Notes under the pieces: model-generated
The model's database searches: none
Told to the model about the DNA's origin: nothing
Seen by the model: only the letters and a program-made list of their open reading frames with translations
Made by a program: the position numbers and the translations under genes
From: Plantactinospora endophytica
GTDB lineage: Bacteria; Actinomycetota; Actinomycetes; Mycobacteriales; Micromonosporaceae
Direction of reading: 5' to 3'
NCBI RefSeq assembly: GCF_016862915.1
Contig: NZ_BONW01000011.1
Span: 24,747-88,746, forward strand
Length of the DNA stretch: 64,000 nucleotides
Shown here: one piece after another, positions 54,919-63,997 of the stretch
How the letters are laid out: the number at the start of each line of letters is the position of its first letter
Position numbering within the stretch: the first letter of the stretch is position 1

Positions 54919-55200
54919 ATCCGGTCGGTGTCGCGCCGGGGCGGCGCCGAGCAGCAGGGTCCGGACCAGTGCGGGTCCGCCGTGCAGGCCGACGGCGACC
55001 GGGATCGCCAGGCAGGTCAGGGTCAGCACGACGACCGTCCAGAGTGGTGCGTCGGTCAGCCCGGCGCCGCCGGTCAGCACGGCGAGGGCACCGAGGTTGC
55101 GCCGGGTCCGGCCCAGCGGCACGGTCGGCGGCGGTACGTCTCGACGGGGCCCGGACGACTCCTGGCAAGACGTCACCGGAACCTTGTCCTGGACGGTCAT
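54886..55200 (-). CDS. Small two-helix membrane protein upstream of oxdC
   Basis: A 104-residue protein with a polar N-terminus (MTVQDKVPVTSCQESSG) and two hydrophobic segments (NLGALAVLTGGAGLTDA and LWTVVVLTLTCLAIPVAVGL). Good GGAGG site 8 nt before the ATG. Its last codons (RQRKETPA) are the first copy of the 29-bp repeat. Co-transcribed with oxdC; unknown function, possibly a DUF-type membrane partner. Confidence 0.65.
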   Translation of the reverse strand: MTVQDKVPVTSCQESSGPRRDVPPPTVPLGRTRRNLGALAVLTGGAGLTDAPLWTVVVLTLTCLAIPVAVGLHGGPALVRTLLLGAAPARHRPDGLRQRKETPA

Positions 55201-55554
55201 CTGCACCTCCGGAGTGCGGTGGACGGCGCCGGTTCGGCCGGGTCCGGCTGACCGGCCCGACCCGGCACCACGCAGTGAGCGGCGGACGACGGGCCGGCGC
55301 GGATCGCCGGAGCGTTCGTCGTCGTCACGCCCGCGGTCTAGCCGGGAAACCGGGGCGGCAATCTCACGTGATCGCGGGAAATACCCCTGGCGACCGGCCT
55401 TCGGGCCGGTGGGCGAGGGTCCGCATAATTGGTTCTGGCCCGGTCCGCAGGTCTGCTGCCTGGCACGGTCCCGGCCGCCGTCCCCGGTAACGGGGTTTGG
55501 CGTGGTGACCGCGGTGGGAAGTTTCTGGTCCGTCGACCCGACTGGGAGGCCGTG
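55201..55554. other. Divergent region with a UUCG-loop hairpin
   Basis: The 354 bp gap contains ACCGGCC-TTCG-GGCCGGT (55393-55410), a 7-bp stem closed by a UUCG tetraloop, and a CATAAT (55424-55429) that could be a -10 for the peptidase gene. No gene seen. Confidence 0.45.
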
Positions 55555-56289
55555 ATGCGTCCGTTGCGCCGTACCGACCGGTTCTGCCGACTGCTCGCGC
55601 TGGGCGTGGCGCTGGTCGTCGCGGGTGCCTGCTTCGCCGGTGGGACGGGCGAGCAGGATCCGGCACCCGGTGACCCGGGGGCGCCGGCCGCGAGCGGTAC
55701 GGGGCAGGCGGACGGCACGATGACGGTCGACGAGTTCCGGCGCGACATCGACGGCGCCGTGGAGGTCGCCGAGCAGTACTGGACCGGGCGGTTCGAGGAG
55801 TCGGGGGAGCGGTTCCAGCCGATCCGCCGGATCACCGCGTACCAGCGGGACGGCGAGGTCGACTGCGCCGGCCAGGGGCTGCCGCGCAACAACGCCGTCT
55901 ACTGCTCGGCGGGGGACTTCATCGCCTACGACGTCAACTGGGCCGTCGCCGCGTTCCGGCAGATCGGCGACGCGTTCCTGTACTACCTGCTCGGGCACGA
56001 GTACGCGCACGGCGTGCAGGTGCGGCTCGGCATCCGGTACGACTTCACCATCCAGCAGGAGTTGCAGGCCGACTGCATGGCCGGGGCGTACCTCGGGGAC
56101 TCGGTGCGGGCCCGGGCGCTCACCATCGAGGACGGCGATCTCGACGAGCTGGGCGCCGGACTGCGGGCGGTGGCCGACGATCCGGGTCAGCCGTGGTTCG
56201 CCGAGGGGGCGCACGGCACGGCGGAGCAGCGTACCGATGCCTTCTTCGCCGGGTATCAGCGATCGCTGGACGCCTGCGACCTCGGCTGA
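55555..56289 (+). CDS. Neutral zinc metallopeptidase, probable lipoprotein
   Basis: A 244-residue exported protein of the neutral zinc metallopeptidase family. The N-terminus has a basic start, hydrophobic LLALGVALVVAGA and Cys22 in a lipobox-like AGAC, then a disordered Asp/Pro/Gly linker. Catalytic zinc motif is HEYAH in LLGHEYAHGVQVRLG, with the downstream ELQADCMAGAYLG block. GGGAGG precedes the ATG. It likely acts at the cell surface. Confidence 0.87.
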   Translation: MRPLRRTDRFCRLLALGVALVVAGACFAGGTGEQDPAPGDPGAPAASGTGQADGTMTVDEFRRDIDGAVEVAEQYWTGRFEESGERFQPIRRITAYQRDGEVDCAGQGLPRNNAVYCSAGDFIAYDVNWAVAAFRQIGDAFLYYLLGHEYAHGVQVRLGIRYDFTIQQELQADCMAGAYLGDSVRARALTIEDGDLDELGAGLRAVADDPGQPWFAEGAHGTAEQRTDAFFAGYQRSLDACDLG

Positions 56290-56435
56290 CCGGCCCGCCG
56301 GCCCGGCCGGACGCCGCCTCCCGGTGGTCGGGCCGGCTGAGGCGTCCGCCACACTTCCGGGGCGATCCCGGGAGATCGTCGTCCGGCGTTGGCAGGATCG
56401 GATCCGACGACTCGCGTCCGATCCGGGAGGAAACC

Positions 56436-57113
56436 CTGAACAGCCAGCATCTTGCCGCAGTGCTCTTCGACATGGACGGCACGCTGGTGGACAGCGAGCG
56501 GTTGTGGGACACCGGGCTCCAGGAACTCGCCGTGCACTACGGCGGGACGCTGTCCGAGGCGGCCCGGCTCGCCATGGTCGGCACCAGCATGGAAGTGTCG
56601 ATGGAGATCCTGCACACCGATCTGGGCCAGCCCTGGCGGGATCCGCTGGTCAGCGCCGCCTGGGTGGACCGGCGGGTCGGCGAGCTGTTCCTGACCGACC
56701 TGACCTGGCGGCCCGGCGCGCTGGCCCTGGTGACTGCGGTACGCGCCGCCGCGGTGCCGGCCGCGCTGGTCACGTCGACGCGGCGCGCGGTGGTCGAGAT
56801 CGCGTTGGAGACCCTCGGCCGGGACACCTTCGACGTGGTGGTCTGCGGTGACGAGGTGGGCGCCACCAAGCCGGATCCGGAGCCGTACCTGACGGCGGCC
56901 CGGCTGCTGGGCGTACCGATCACCAGGTGCGTGGCGATCGAGGACTCGCCGGCCGGCGCGGCCAGCGCGCTCGCCGCCGGTGCCGCCGTCCTCGCGGTGC
57001 CGCACGCGGTACCGATCGACCCGGCCGACGGCCTGCGCCTGTTGGAGACGCTGACCGGCGTCGACCTCGACCTGCTCGCCGGCCTGCTCACCCCGCTCGA
57101 CCTGCCCCGCTGA
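56436..57113 (+). CDS. HAD-superfamily hydrolase (beta-phosphoglucomutase-like), possible CTG start
   Basis: A 225-residue phosphatase: motif I LFDMDGTLVDSERLW, motif II ALVTSTRRA, motif III Lys in VGATKPDPEPY and motif IV AIEDSPAGAASAL. The helical cap is type C1. No ATG or well-placed GTG precedes LFDMDG: GTG at 56460 would leave only Val before motif I. CTG at 56436 has GGGAGGA 5 nt upstream and gives the normal LNSQHLAAVLFDMDG N-terminus, so a CTG start is proposed. Confidence 0.85.
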   Translation: MNSQHLAAVLFDMDGTLVDSERLWDTGLQELAVHYGGTLSEAARLAMVGTSMEVSMEILHTDLGQPWRDPLVSAAWVDRRVGELFLTDLTWRPGALALVTAVRAAAVPAALVTSTRRAVVEIALETLGRDTFDVVVCGDEVGATKPDPEPYLTAARLLGVPITRCVAIEDSPAGAASALAAGAAVLAVPHAVPIDPADGLRLLETLTGVDLDLLAGLLTPLDLPR

Positions 57114-57246
57114 CCGCCCGGCCCGTCGCAGCCACCGCTTCCGTCCTCGAAAACCGGCCCGGCCCGCTCCCGGCCTCCGAACGTGGCCCGGCCCGTTTCC
57201 GGCCCGGAGAGTGACCGGCCCGGTTTCCGTCCCCGAAACGCGGCCC

Positions 57247-57300
57247 GGCCCGCTCTCGTCCCCGAAACCGATCGGCCCGCTCTCGTCCCCGAAACCGATC
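57247..57300 (+). repeat. Two identical 27-bp repeats in a longer degenerate array
   Basis: Copies 57247-57273 and 57274-57300 are identical (GGCCCGCTCTCGTCCCCGAA...). The whole 309 bp gap 57114-57422 consists of decayed versions of this GGCCCGGTTTCCGTCCCCGA-like unit. No gene present. Confidence 0.75.
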
Positions 57301-57422
57301 GGCCCGGCTCCGTCCCGGCCGGCCCGGTCTCCGTCCCCGAACGCGGCCGGGGGCGGCGCCCGTCCCGACGCCGCCCCCGGCCCTGCTGCCCACGACCACC
57401 CCCACGGCCGTGAGCCGGTCAG

Positions 57423-59972
57423 CTACTCGTGCGCGATCGCGCCGAGCACGTTGAGCCGGGCGGCCCGGATCGCCGGCAGTACCGCCGCGACCACCCCGAC
57501 CACGGCCGCCAGGCCGAGGAAGACCCCCATCTGGCCCCACGGCACCACCAGATCGGTGATCCCGTCCTCGCGCAGCGCCCGGACCACGGCGGCACCGAGA
57601 CCGGTACCGACCGCCACCCCGAGCAGCGCCCCGAAGACCGAGATCACCACCGCCTCGACGGTGATCATCCGCATCGTCTGCCCCCGGCGCAGCCCGATGG
57701 CCCGCAGCAGACCCAGCTCGCGGGTACGCTCCAGCACCGACAGGGCCAGCGTGTTCACGATCCCGAGTACGGCGATCACGATCGCCAGCGCCAGCAGGAT
57801 CTGGATCATCGTGAGCAGTCCGTCGAGCTGGCTGGTCTGCTGCTCGATGAAGTCCGCCCGGTCGGCCACCGACACCTCGGGGCTGTCCGCGAGCAGCGTC
57901 TCGACCTGCGGCATCACCTGGTCGACCGAGGCACCCGGCGCCAGTTTCAGGTACGCCTGCGTCGGCTGCGGCACTGCGAAGTCGGCCGCCGCCGAGGCCG
58001 GGACCACGAACCCGCCGAACAGCTGGGACTCGGCGTAGATCCCGGTCACCGTGTAGGTCCGGGCGTCCCCTCGGGACAGTTGCACCGGCACGGTGTCCCC
58101 GACCGAGAGGCCCCGGTCCTTCGCCGTCCCCGAGTCGACCAGGAGCTGGTTCGGGCCGAGCGAGTCGATGCTGCCGGCGGTCGGGCTGGCCCGGTAGATC
58201 TCCCGCAGCGCGGGTACGCTGCTGGTCGCGGTGATCCAGCCCTGCTTGCCGCCGACGACCGCCCGGTCGCCGTAGAGGCCGGCGACCATGGCCACGCCGG
58301 GCAGCTCGGCGGCCTGGTCCAGCACCGCCGGGTCGAAGCTCGGCGGCCGGGCCCCGGTCTGTGCCCCGGAGATGACCAGTTCGGCCTGGATGGTGTCCTC
58401 GGCCAGTGCGCTGATGCTGCTCTTGGCCGAGTCGAGGATCACGGTCACCCCGGTCACCAGGGCGATGCCGACCATCAGCGCGGCGGCGGTGATCGCGGTG
58501 CGGCGCGGGTTGCGGCCCGAGTTCAGCCGGCCCAGCTTGCCCGGTACCGACCAGGAGAAGAGCCGGCCGAGCAGCCCGACCACCGGACGGCTGATCAGCG
58601 GGGTCAGCAGCGCCACCCCGACGAACGACAGCAGTACGCCGCCGAGGATGGTCAGCAGGGTGTTGTCCCCGGTGTTGCCGCTCAGGCCCAGCGCCATCAG
58701 GGTGCCGCCGACCGCCGTGACCACCGCACCGGCGACCGAGATCTTCGTCAGCGGCCGGTCGGGGGTCGCCACGTCCTGCATGGCGGCGATCGGAGGGATC
58801 CGGGCGGCCCGCATCGCCGGAAGCACGGCGGCGATGACCGTGACGATCAGACCGACGGCGAAGGAACTGATCACCGCGGCCGGCGGTACGCCCAGCCCGG
58901 CCAGTTGCAGCCCACCTGCGGTCTGCCCGAAGACGTACGCCAGCAGTGCGCCGACGCCGATGCCGGCACCGAGCCCGAGTACCGAGGCGACCAGGCCGAT
59001 CGCGACGGCCTCGACCAGCACCGAGCCGATCACCTGGCGGCGGCCGGCACCCATCGCCCGGAGCAGCGCGAGTTCCCTGGTGCGCTGGGCAACGATGATC
59101 GAGAAGGTGTTCAGGATCAGGAAGATGCCGACGAAGAGCGCGACCCCGGCGAAGCCGAGCAGGATGTTGTTGAAGAAGGCGAGTCCCTCCTTCAGCCCGG
59201 CGGCGGCGTCGTCGGAGAGCTGTTCACCGGTCTTGACCACGTAGCCGTCGCCGAGGGCGGCGGCGATGTCGTCGCGCAGCTCCGCCGGAGCGACCCCGTC
59301 GGCCGCCTTCACACTCAGCTCGGAGAAGACGCCCGGCTGGCCCAGCATCAGCTCCTGGGCGACCGGCTCGGTGAACGCCACCTCCTGGGCGCCGCCGAGG
59401 CTGTCCCGGTCGCCGCTGTAGCCGAAGATGCCGACCACGGTGAAGTCGCGTTTCGGCTGCAACGTCAGTACGCCGACCCGGTCGCCGACGGCGAGCTTGG
59501 CCGCCTTGGCCACCCCCGCGTTGACCGCCACCTCGGTGTCGGCGGTCGGGCCCCGGCCCTCGCGGAGTTCGAGCTGGCCGGTCTCGCCGGCCCAGTTCGA
59601 GCCGAGCTGGGGCGGGCCGACGGAGGTCAGCACCTTGCCGTTGCTGCCGATCACCCGGGCGCCGTCGGCCATGGCCAGGCCGGTCGCGCTGGCCACTCCG
59701 GGCACCTCGCGGACCTTCTCCAGGGCGCTGGCCGGGAAGGTGGCGGCGACCTCCATGCCCTCCATCTCGGAGACGTCGATCTTCGGCTTGGCGGAGACCC
59801 CGACGTCGGTGCCGGCGTACGCGTCGCTGAAGACGGTGTCGAAGGACCGGCCCAGGGTGTCGGTGAGGACGAAGGCGCCGGAGACGAACATCACGCCGAG
59901 CACGACGGCCAGTCCGGAGAGGACCAGCCGCACCTTGCGGGCGAGCAGGCTCTTCAGGGTGGCGCGCAGCAT
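57423..59972 (-). CDS. FtsX-like ABC transporter permease (MacB type, duplicated)
   Basis: An 849-residue permease. Two halves each have an FtsX-type helix set with a large periplasm-facing region between helices 1 and 2 (MacB_PCD): [20 protein letters not shown] at the start, then ...NTFSIIVAQRTRELALLRAMGA near 300 and LALSVLERTRELGLLRAIGL near 770, ending AIRAARLNVLGAIAHE. Such transporters export peptides, antibiotics or lipoproteins by a mechanotransmission mechanism. Its ATG overlaps the ATPase stop (TGATG). Confidence 0.9.
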   Translation of the reverse strand: MLRATLKSLLARKVRLVLSGLAVVLGVMFVSGAFVLTDTLGRSFDTVFSDAYAGTDVGVSAKPKIDVSEMEGMEVAATFPASALEKVREVPGVASATGLAMADGARVIGSNGKVLTSVGPPQLGSNWAGETGQLELREGRGPTADTEVAVNAGVAKAAKLAVGDRVGVLTLQPKRDFTVVGIFGYSGDRDSLGGAQEVAFTEPVAQELMLGQPGVFSELSVKAADGVAPAELRDDIAAALGDGYVVKTGEQLSDDAAAGLKEGLAFFNNILLGFAGVALFVGIFLILNTFSIIVAQRTRELALLRAMGAGRRQVIGSVLVEAVAIGLVASVLGLGAGIGVGALLAYVFGQTAGGLQLAGLGVPPAAVISSFAVGLIVTVIAAVLPAMRAARIPPIAAMQDVATPDRPLTKISVAGAVVTAVGGTLMALGLSGNTGDNTLLTILGGVLLSFVGVALLTPLISRPVVGLLGRLFSWSVPGKLGRLNSGRNPRRTAITAAALMVGIALVTGVTVILDSAKSSISALAEDTIQAELVISGAQTGARPPSFDPAVLDQAAELPGVAMVAGLYGDRAVVGGKQGWITATSSVPALREIYRASPTAGSIDSLGPNQLLVDSGTAKDRGLSVGDTVPVQLSRGDARTYTVTGIYAESQLFGGFVVPASAAADFAVPQPTQAYLKLAPGASVDQVMPQVETLLADSPEVSVADRADFIEQQTSQLDGLLTMIQILLALAIVIAVLGIVNTLALSVLERTRELGLLRAIGLRRGQTMRMITVEAVVISVFGALLGVAVGTGLGAAVVRALREDGITDLVVPWGQMGVFLGLAAVVGVVAAVLPAIRAARLNVLGAIAHE

Positions 59973-60739
59973 CAGAGCCCCGCCTCGGTGAGCCCGTCGA
60001 GCTTCTTCATCGTGTCCAGCACGGTGTCCGGGGTCGGCTCGATCAGCTCGGAGACGATCTGGCCGTCGGCGAGGAAGATGACCCGGCCGGCGTAGGAGGC
60101 GGCCACCGGGTCGTGCGTGACCATGACGATGGTCTGCTGGTACTCGGCGACGGAGCGGCGCAGGAAGCCGAGCACCTCGGCGCCGGCCCGGGAGTCGAGG
60201 TTGCCGGTGGGCTCGTCGGCGAAGATCACCTCGGGGCGGGAGGCGAGCGCCCGGGCACAGGCGACCCGCTGCTGCTGCCCGCCGGAGAGTTGGGCCGGGC
60301 GGTGCCCGAGCCGGTCCCGGAGGCCGACGGTCTCGATGACGACGTCGAGCCATTCCTTGTCGGGTTTACGACCGGCGATCGACAGCGGCAGCAGAATGTT
60401 TTCGAGTGCAGTCAACGTGGGCAGCAGATTGAACTGCTGGAAGATGAATCCGACCTTGTCCCGGCGTAGTTTGGTGAGACCCGCGTCACCGAGTCCCGTG
60501 ACGGCGGTGTCGCCGATGTGGATGGTCCCCCGGGTCACCGAGTCGAGTCCGGCGAGGCAGTGCATCAGAGTGGACTTTCCGGATCCGGACGGTCCCATGA
60601 TGGCGGTGAACCGGGCACGTTCGAATTCCGCATTGACGCCGCGCAGCGCGACAACCTGTGCCTCTCCGCTGCCGTACACCTTCCACACGTCGTTGGCCCG
60701 GGCGGCCATCTGGGCACCTCGGGCTACCGTCGCGGTCAC
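59972..60739 (-). CDS. ABC transporter ATP-binding protein (MacB/LolD type)
   Basis: A 255-residue ATPase: Walker [10 protein letters not shown], signature [16 protein letters not shown], Walker [15 protein letters not shown]-loop MVTHDP and the family-typical [20 protein letters not shown] start. GTG at 60739 (TATVARGAQ...) is preferred to ATG 60745 because AGGGGGAG would touch that ATG directly but sits 6 nt from the GTG. Pair partner of the permease. Two palindromes precede it. Confidence 0.9.
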   Translation of the reverse strand: MTATVARGAQMAARANDVWKVYGSGEAQVVALRGVNAEFERARFTAIMGPSGSGKSTLMHCLAGLDSVTRGTIHIGDTAVTGLGDAGLTKLRRDKVGFIFQQFNLLPTLTALENILLPLSIAGRKPDKEWLDVVIETVGLRDRLGHRPAQLSGGQQQRVACARALASRPEVIFADEPTGNLDSRAGAEVLGFLRRSVAEYQQTIVMVTHDPVAASYAGRVIFLADGQIVSELIEPTPDTVLDTMKKLDGLTEAGL

Positions 60740-60761
60740 TTTCATCTCCCCCTACAAATCT

Positions 60762-60790
60762 TGGTCCGGTCGGACCAGGCGGTCCGACCG
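60762..60790. promoter_or_regulatory. Two adjacent palindromes upstream of the ABC exporter
   Basis: TGGTCCGGTCGGACCA (60762-60777, 7-bp arms around GT) and CGGTCCGACCG (60780-60790, 5-bp arms) share GGTCCG. They lie 17-51 nt before the possible starts, where a repressor (TetR/PadR-type geometry) would block the promoter. They are distinct from NarL-type sites. Confidence 0.55.
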
Positions 60791-61740
60791 GCAGCATCCA
60801 TCCTCGGTGATCCGAGCAACCCGGGCGTCCGTCCCGCGGCGGAGTTCGACGCGGAAAATCTGCTGCGGGTCGGCCCTGACACCGGATCAGGGTTGTCCCT
60901 GAGCGATATGTGTCGGCGTCGTTAACTCAGCCCCACGAACGTCATCCCCGCTGTCCGGTCGACGACTGTCCGGCCGATTACCGAGCTGCTGCGCGGCTCC
61001 GGTCGACTAGGCTTTCCGCCCCGAATTCAGCTGTCGGGCGGATACGTTCGGTGGCAGCCGCGCTGTCCGGATCGGGCCGGCCGGCACGGCAGGTGGTATC
61101 AGTCTGTCATGATCCGCTCGCGCTGTGCGTCGATCGCCGGAACGTCGATCCGGTCCGCTCCGGTGCCCCCCGTTGTCGCGGTCATGTCGCCCCTCCGTCC
61201 ACCCAGCGACGGAACGTCCGCCGCGGTCGCCGTAGCTACTGGAAACGGTAGGCGCGGCCAGCCGCCGGGCCGTCGTACGCGGGGATGGTCTTCGGGTACG
61301 CCGAGCGCCCCGGCCCGGTCGTCCCGGTGGACGACGCCGTACCCGGCGGGTCGTACGCCGTCCGGTGCCCCCGGCCTACTCCTCGGGGGTGGTGCACCGG
61401 CCGCCGCCTACGCCTCCGGGACGGCCCGGCCCGGAGCCCGGCTCAGGGTCGCTCGTCGCGCCCGCCCGTGCCCGACGACATCGCGTGGTCGCGTGGATGC
61501 CGGAACCGTTCCGGCCGGAACCGTCACACCCGGCCCGGAATCGTCACACCCTGTTGGAACCGCCACCTGCCGAGACCGGTGCGCCCCGGCCGGAGTCGTC
61601 ACACCTTGGTTGGGGTCGTCACATCCCGGCTGAGATCGTCATGGCCTTGGCCGAGATCGTCATGCCCGGCTGGGATCGTCACGCCCTGGGCCGGGATCGT
61701 CACGCCCCGGGTGGGATTGCCGTGGCCTTGGTCGGGATCG
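60791..61740. repeat. Gap of about 950 bp with an array of about eleven 20-21 bp repeats
   Basis: No credible gene in any frame. From about 61511 to 61745 a degenerate tandem unit like CCTGGGCCGGGATCGTCACG repeats eleven times, e.g. GGAATCGTCACAC, GGAGTCGTCACAC, GAGATCGTCATGG. The last copy ends inside the stop region of the response regulator. No spacers and no palindromic units, so it is not CRISPR. Confidence 0.7.
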
Positions 61741-62427
61741 TCACGCGCCGGGCCGGACCAGTCCGGTCTCGTAGGCCAGCACCACCGCCTGGACCCGGTC
61801 GCGGAGCCCGAGCTTGGTCAGCACGTGCCCGACGTGGGTCTTGATGGTCGTCTCGCTCACCGACAGCACCCGGGCGATCTCGGCGTTGGAGAGCCCCCGG
61901 GCCACCTGGACCAGGACCTCCCGCTCCCGTTCGGTGAGCACACCGATCGCCTTGGGTGGGGTGGCGTCCGGGTCAGGCAGCGTCTCCGCGAACCGGTCCA
62001 GCAGCCGCTTGAGGATGCGGGGCGCCACCACCGCCTCACCCGCCGCGACGGTGCGGATCGCGGTGACCAGGTCCTCGGCGGGTACGTCCTTGGCCAGGAA
62101 GCCGCTCGCGCCGGCCCGGAGCGCCCCGACGACGTACTCGTCGAGGTCGAAGGTGGTCAGGATGAGCACCCGTACCGGCAGCCGGGCGTCGATGATCGCG
62201 CGGGTGGCGGCGACCCCGTCCATCCGGGGCATCCGGATGTCCATCAGCACCACGTCCGGAAGTAGCCGCCGGGACAGGTCGACCGCCTCCACACCGTCAC
62301 CGGCCTCGCCGACGATGTCCAGGTCGTCCTCGGCGCCCAGCACCATCCGGAAGCCGGTACGCAGCAGCGGCTGGTCGTCGGCGAGCAGGACGCGTACCGG
62401 TCGGCCGGAGTCCTTGCCGTCACTCAT
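61741..62427 (-). CDS. NarL-type response regulator
   Basis: A 228-residue regulator: receiver with ADDQPLLRTGFRMVLGAED, phospho-Asp in DVVLMDIRMPRMDG, and LuxR HTH (LTEREREVLVQVARGLSNAE, SVSETTIKTHVGHVLTKLGL). It probably receives phosphate from the upstream kinase and may control the ABC exporter 1 kb downstream. Its ATG overlaps the stop of a 27-codon mini frame. Confidence 0.92.
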   Translation of the reverse strand: MSDGKDSGRPVRVLLADDQPLLRTGFRMVLGAEDDLDIVGEAGDGVEAVDLSRRLLPDVVLMDIRMPRMDGVAATRAIIDARLPVRVLILTTFDLDEYVVGALRAGASGFLAKDVPAEDLVTAIRTVAAGEAVVAPRILKRLLDRFAETLPDPDATPPKAIGVLTEREREVLVQVARGLSNAEIARVLSVSETTIKTHVGHVLTKLGLRDRVQAVVLAYETGLVRPGA

Positions 62428-62507
62428 GCCAGCACTCCGCTCCGCTCCGTGCCGCCATGAGGCTCATTCGCCCTGAGCTGGCCGATTCGCTCGCTCCGCT
62501 CACTCAT
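62424..62507 (-). CDS. 27-codon mini frame (MSERSER-type) coupled to the response regulator
   Basis: MSERSERIGQLRANEPHGG then TERSGVLA, starting and ending by ATGA overlaps. The MSERSER start comes from the intergenic word GAGTGAGCGGAGCGAGCGAA, which recurs in actinomycete intergenic DNA (a relative lies near 12450). Likely a product of start-region duplication; expression unproven. Confidence 0.45.
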   Translation of the reverse strand: MSERSERIGQLRANEPHGGTERSGVLA

Positions 62508-62542
62508 GCCGGCACTCCGCACCGCTCGCCACCCTCGGTCAT
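62504..62542 (-). CDS. 12-codon mini frame coupled to the histidine kinase
   Basis: MTEGGERCGVPA, beginning at an ATGA overlap with the kinase stop and ending at an ATGA overlap with the 27-codon frame. Shares GCGGAGTGCCGGCATGA with the end of the next unit. Confidence 0.4.
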   Translation of the reverse strand: MTEGGERCGVPA

Positions 62543-63801
62543 GCCGCCCCCTTGTCGATCGGCGCGCCCAGTTGCTCCATCGGCATCTTGGCGTACACCC
62601 GGTAGCCGCCGCCGGGGCGGGGCCCGGTGCGCAGGGTTCCACCGTAGAGGGCCATCCGTTCCCGCATGCCCACCAGGCCGTGTCCCAGCCGCCCGCTCTC
62701 CGGCGCCGGCCCGCGACCGGTGTCGGCGACCTCGACGATCAGCCAGTAGATCCCGAAGCTCAGCCGGACCTGTGCGGTGGCCGTGCCGGCGTGCTTGAGG
62801 GTGTTGGTCAGCGCCTCCTGCACGATCCGGAAGACGGTCAGCGCCACTCCGGGGTCCAGCGGGCCCGGTGTGCCGTCCACCCGCAGGGTCACCGGCAGTC
62901 CGGCCTCCCGGACCTGTTCCACCAGCGCCTCGATGCCGGCCAGCCCCGGTTGCGGGGAGAGTTCGGCGGCCGGTTCCGCGTCGGTACGCAGCACGTCCAG
63001 CAGTCGGCGCAGCTCACGCAGCGTGGTCCGGCTGGTCTCCTCGATGGTGCCCAGTGCACCGTCGGTGGCCGCCGGATCGCGGGACAGCACTCGGCGCGCT
63101 CCGGTGGCGAGTACCCCCATCACGCTGACGTGGTGCGCGACCACGTCGTGCAGTTCCCGGGCGATCCGTCGGCGCTCGTCGGCGACCGCCTGGTCGGCCA
63201 GCGACCGCTGGTTCTCCTCGGCGGCCCGGGCCCGCTCCTCCAGCGCCAGGATGGTGGCCCGTCGGGCGTGCACGGTACGCCCGACGAAGAAGCAGACCAG
63301 CGCCAGCAGCACCTGGGTGAAGACTAGGTACGCGGGGGACGGCTCGCTGAAGCCGGGTGGCGGCGGCTCGGCGAGGGCGACGGCCAGGCCCGGCCCCCAG
63401 ACCGTCGCGGCGGCGAGCGCTGCCTGGCGGAGCGGCAGCAGTGCGGCGGTGGTGTAGGTGAGCAGGACGAACGTGGCACCGACGGTGATCGGTTGCAGGT
63501 CGACCAGGACCGACAGGGCGAAGGCGGTGACCGCCAGTCCCACCGCCGGCCAGGGGGCTACCCGGCGCAGCGCGATCGGGGCGGCGCAGAACACGCTCAT
63601 CAGCATCGTCGCCGGCCATCCCCGGGCGCCCAGCTCGGGCGGTGCGGTGCCGGCGAGCACCGTCTCCACCGCGACGGCCGCCAGCGCGAGCAGCCCGTCC
63701 CGGACCAGCCACCTGCGCTGCCCGGGATCGAGCCGGAGGCGGCGCAGGTCAGCCCGGAACCGGCTGGTGGCCGGCCGCCCGGGGGCGTTGGTTGGGGTCA
63801 T
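62539..63801 (-). CDS. Sensor histidine kinase (HisKA_3 type)
   Basis: A 420-residue membrane kinase. Five to six hydrophobic segments (about 35-165: LLALAAVAVETVLAG, PATMLMSVFCAAPIAL, VGATFVLLTYTTAALLPL, LVFTQVLLALVCFFVGR), then HisKA_3 with His in ERRRIARELHDVVAHHVSVM and HATPase_c (LTVFRIVQEALTNTLKHAG, GRLGHGLVGMRERMALYGG). Pairs with the response regulator. No ribosome-binding site is seen before ATG 63801, and the frame stays open to the window edge. Confidence 0.88.
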   Translation of the reverse strand: MTPTNAPGRPATSRFRADLRRLRLDPGQRRWLVRDGLLALAAVAVETVLAGTAPPELGARGWPATMLMSVFCAAPIALRRVAPWPAVGLAVTAFALSVLVDLQPITVGATFVLLTYTTAALLPLRQAALAAATVWGPGLAVALAEPPPPGFSEPSPAYLVFTQVLLALVCFFVGRTVHARRATILALEERARAAEENQRSLADQAVADERRRIARELHDVVAHHVSVMGVLATGARRVLSRDPAATDGALGTIEETSRTTLRELRRLLDVLRTDAEPAAELSPQPGLAGIEALVEQVREAGLPVTLRVDGTPGPLDPGVALTVFRIVQEALTNTLKHAGTATAQVRLSFGIYWLIVEVADTGRGPAPESGRLGHGLVGMRERMALYGGTLRTGPRPGGGYRVYAKMPMEQLGAPIDKGAA

Positions 63802-63911
63802 GCTGGCGACGCTAGCCGCTGTCTGACGCGACAGGTCATCGCCAGCGGCGAGCCTGTGCTCCTCCTTCAGGAGGAGGCTTGCTCCTCCCGCTCGGCGGCC
63901 CCACCCTGCCT

Positions 63912-63997
<86 letters not shown>

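Noticed and set aside
54857..55168. 103-codon frame overlapping the membrane-protein gene in another frame
   Set aside because: Arg/Pro-rich shadow; the frame with two hydrophobic segments and a GGAGG site is the better gene.
60910..61633. Long open frames on the plus strand in the gap between the ABC ATPase and the response regulator
   Set aside because: Composition is Arg/Pro/Ser-rich as in chance frames of GC-rich DNA, no ribosome-binding site, no family motif, and the second half is repeat DNA.
61511..61745. Possible CRISPR array
   Set aside because: Units are contiguous and degenerate, without unique spacers; no cas genes in the window.
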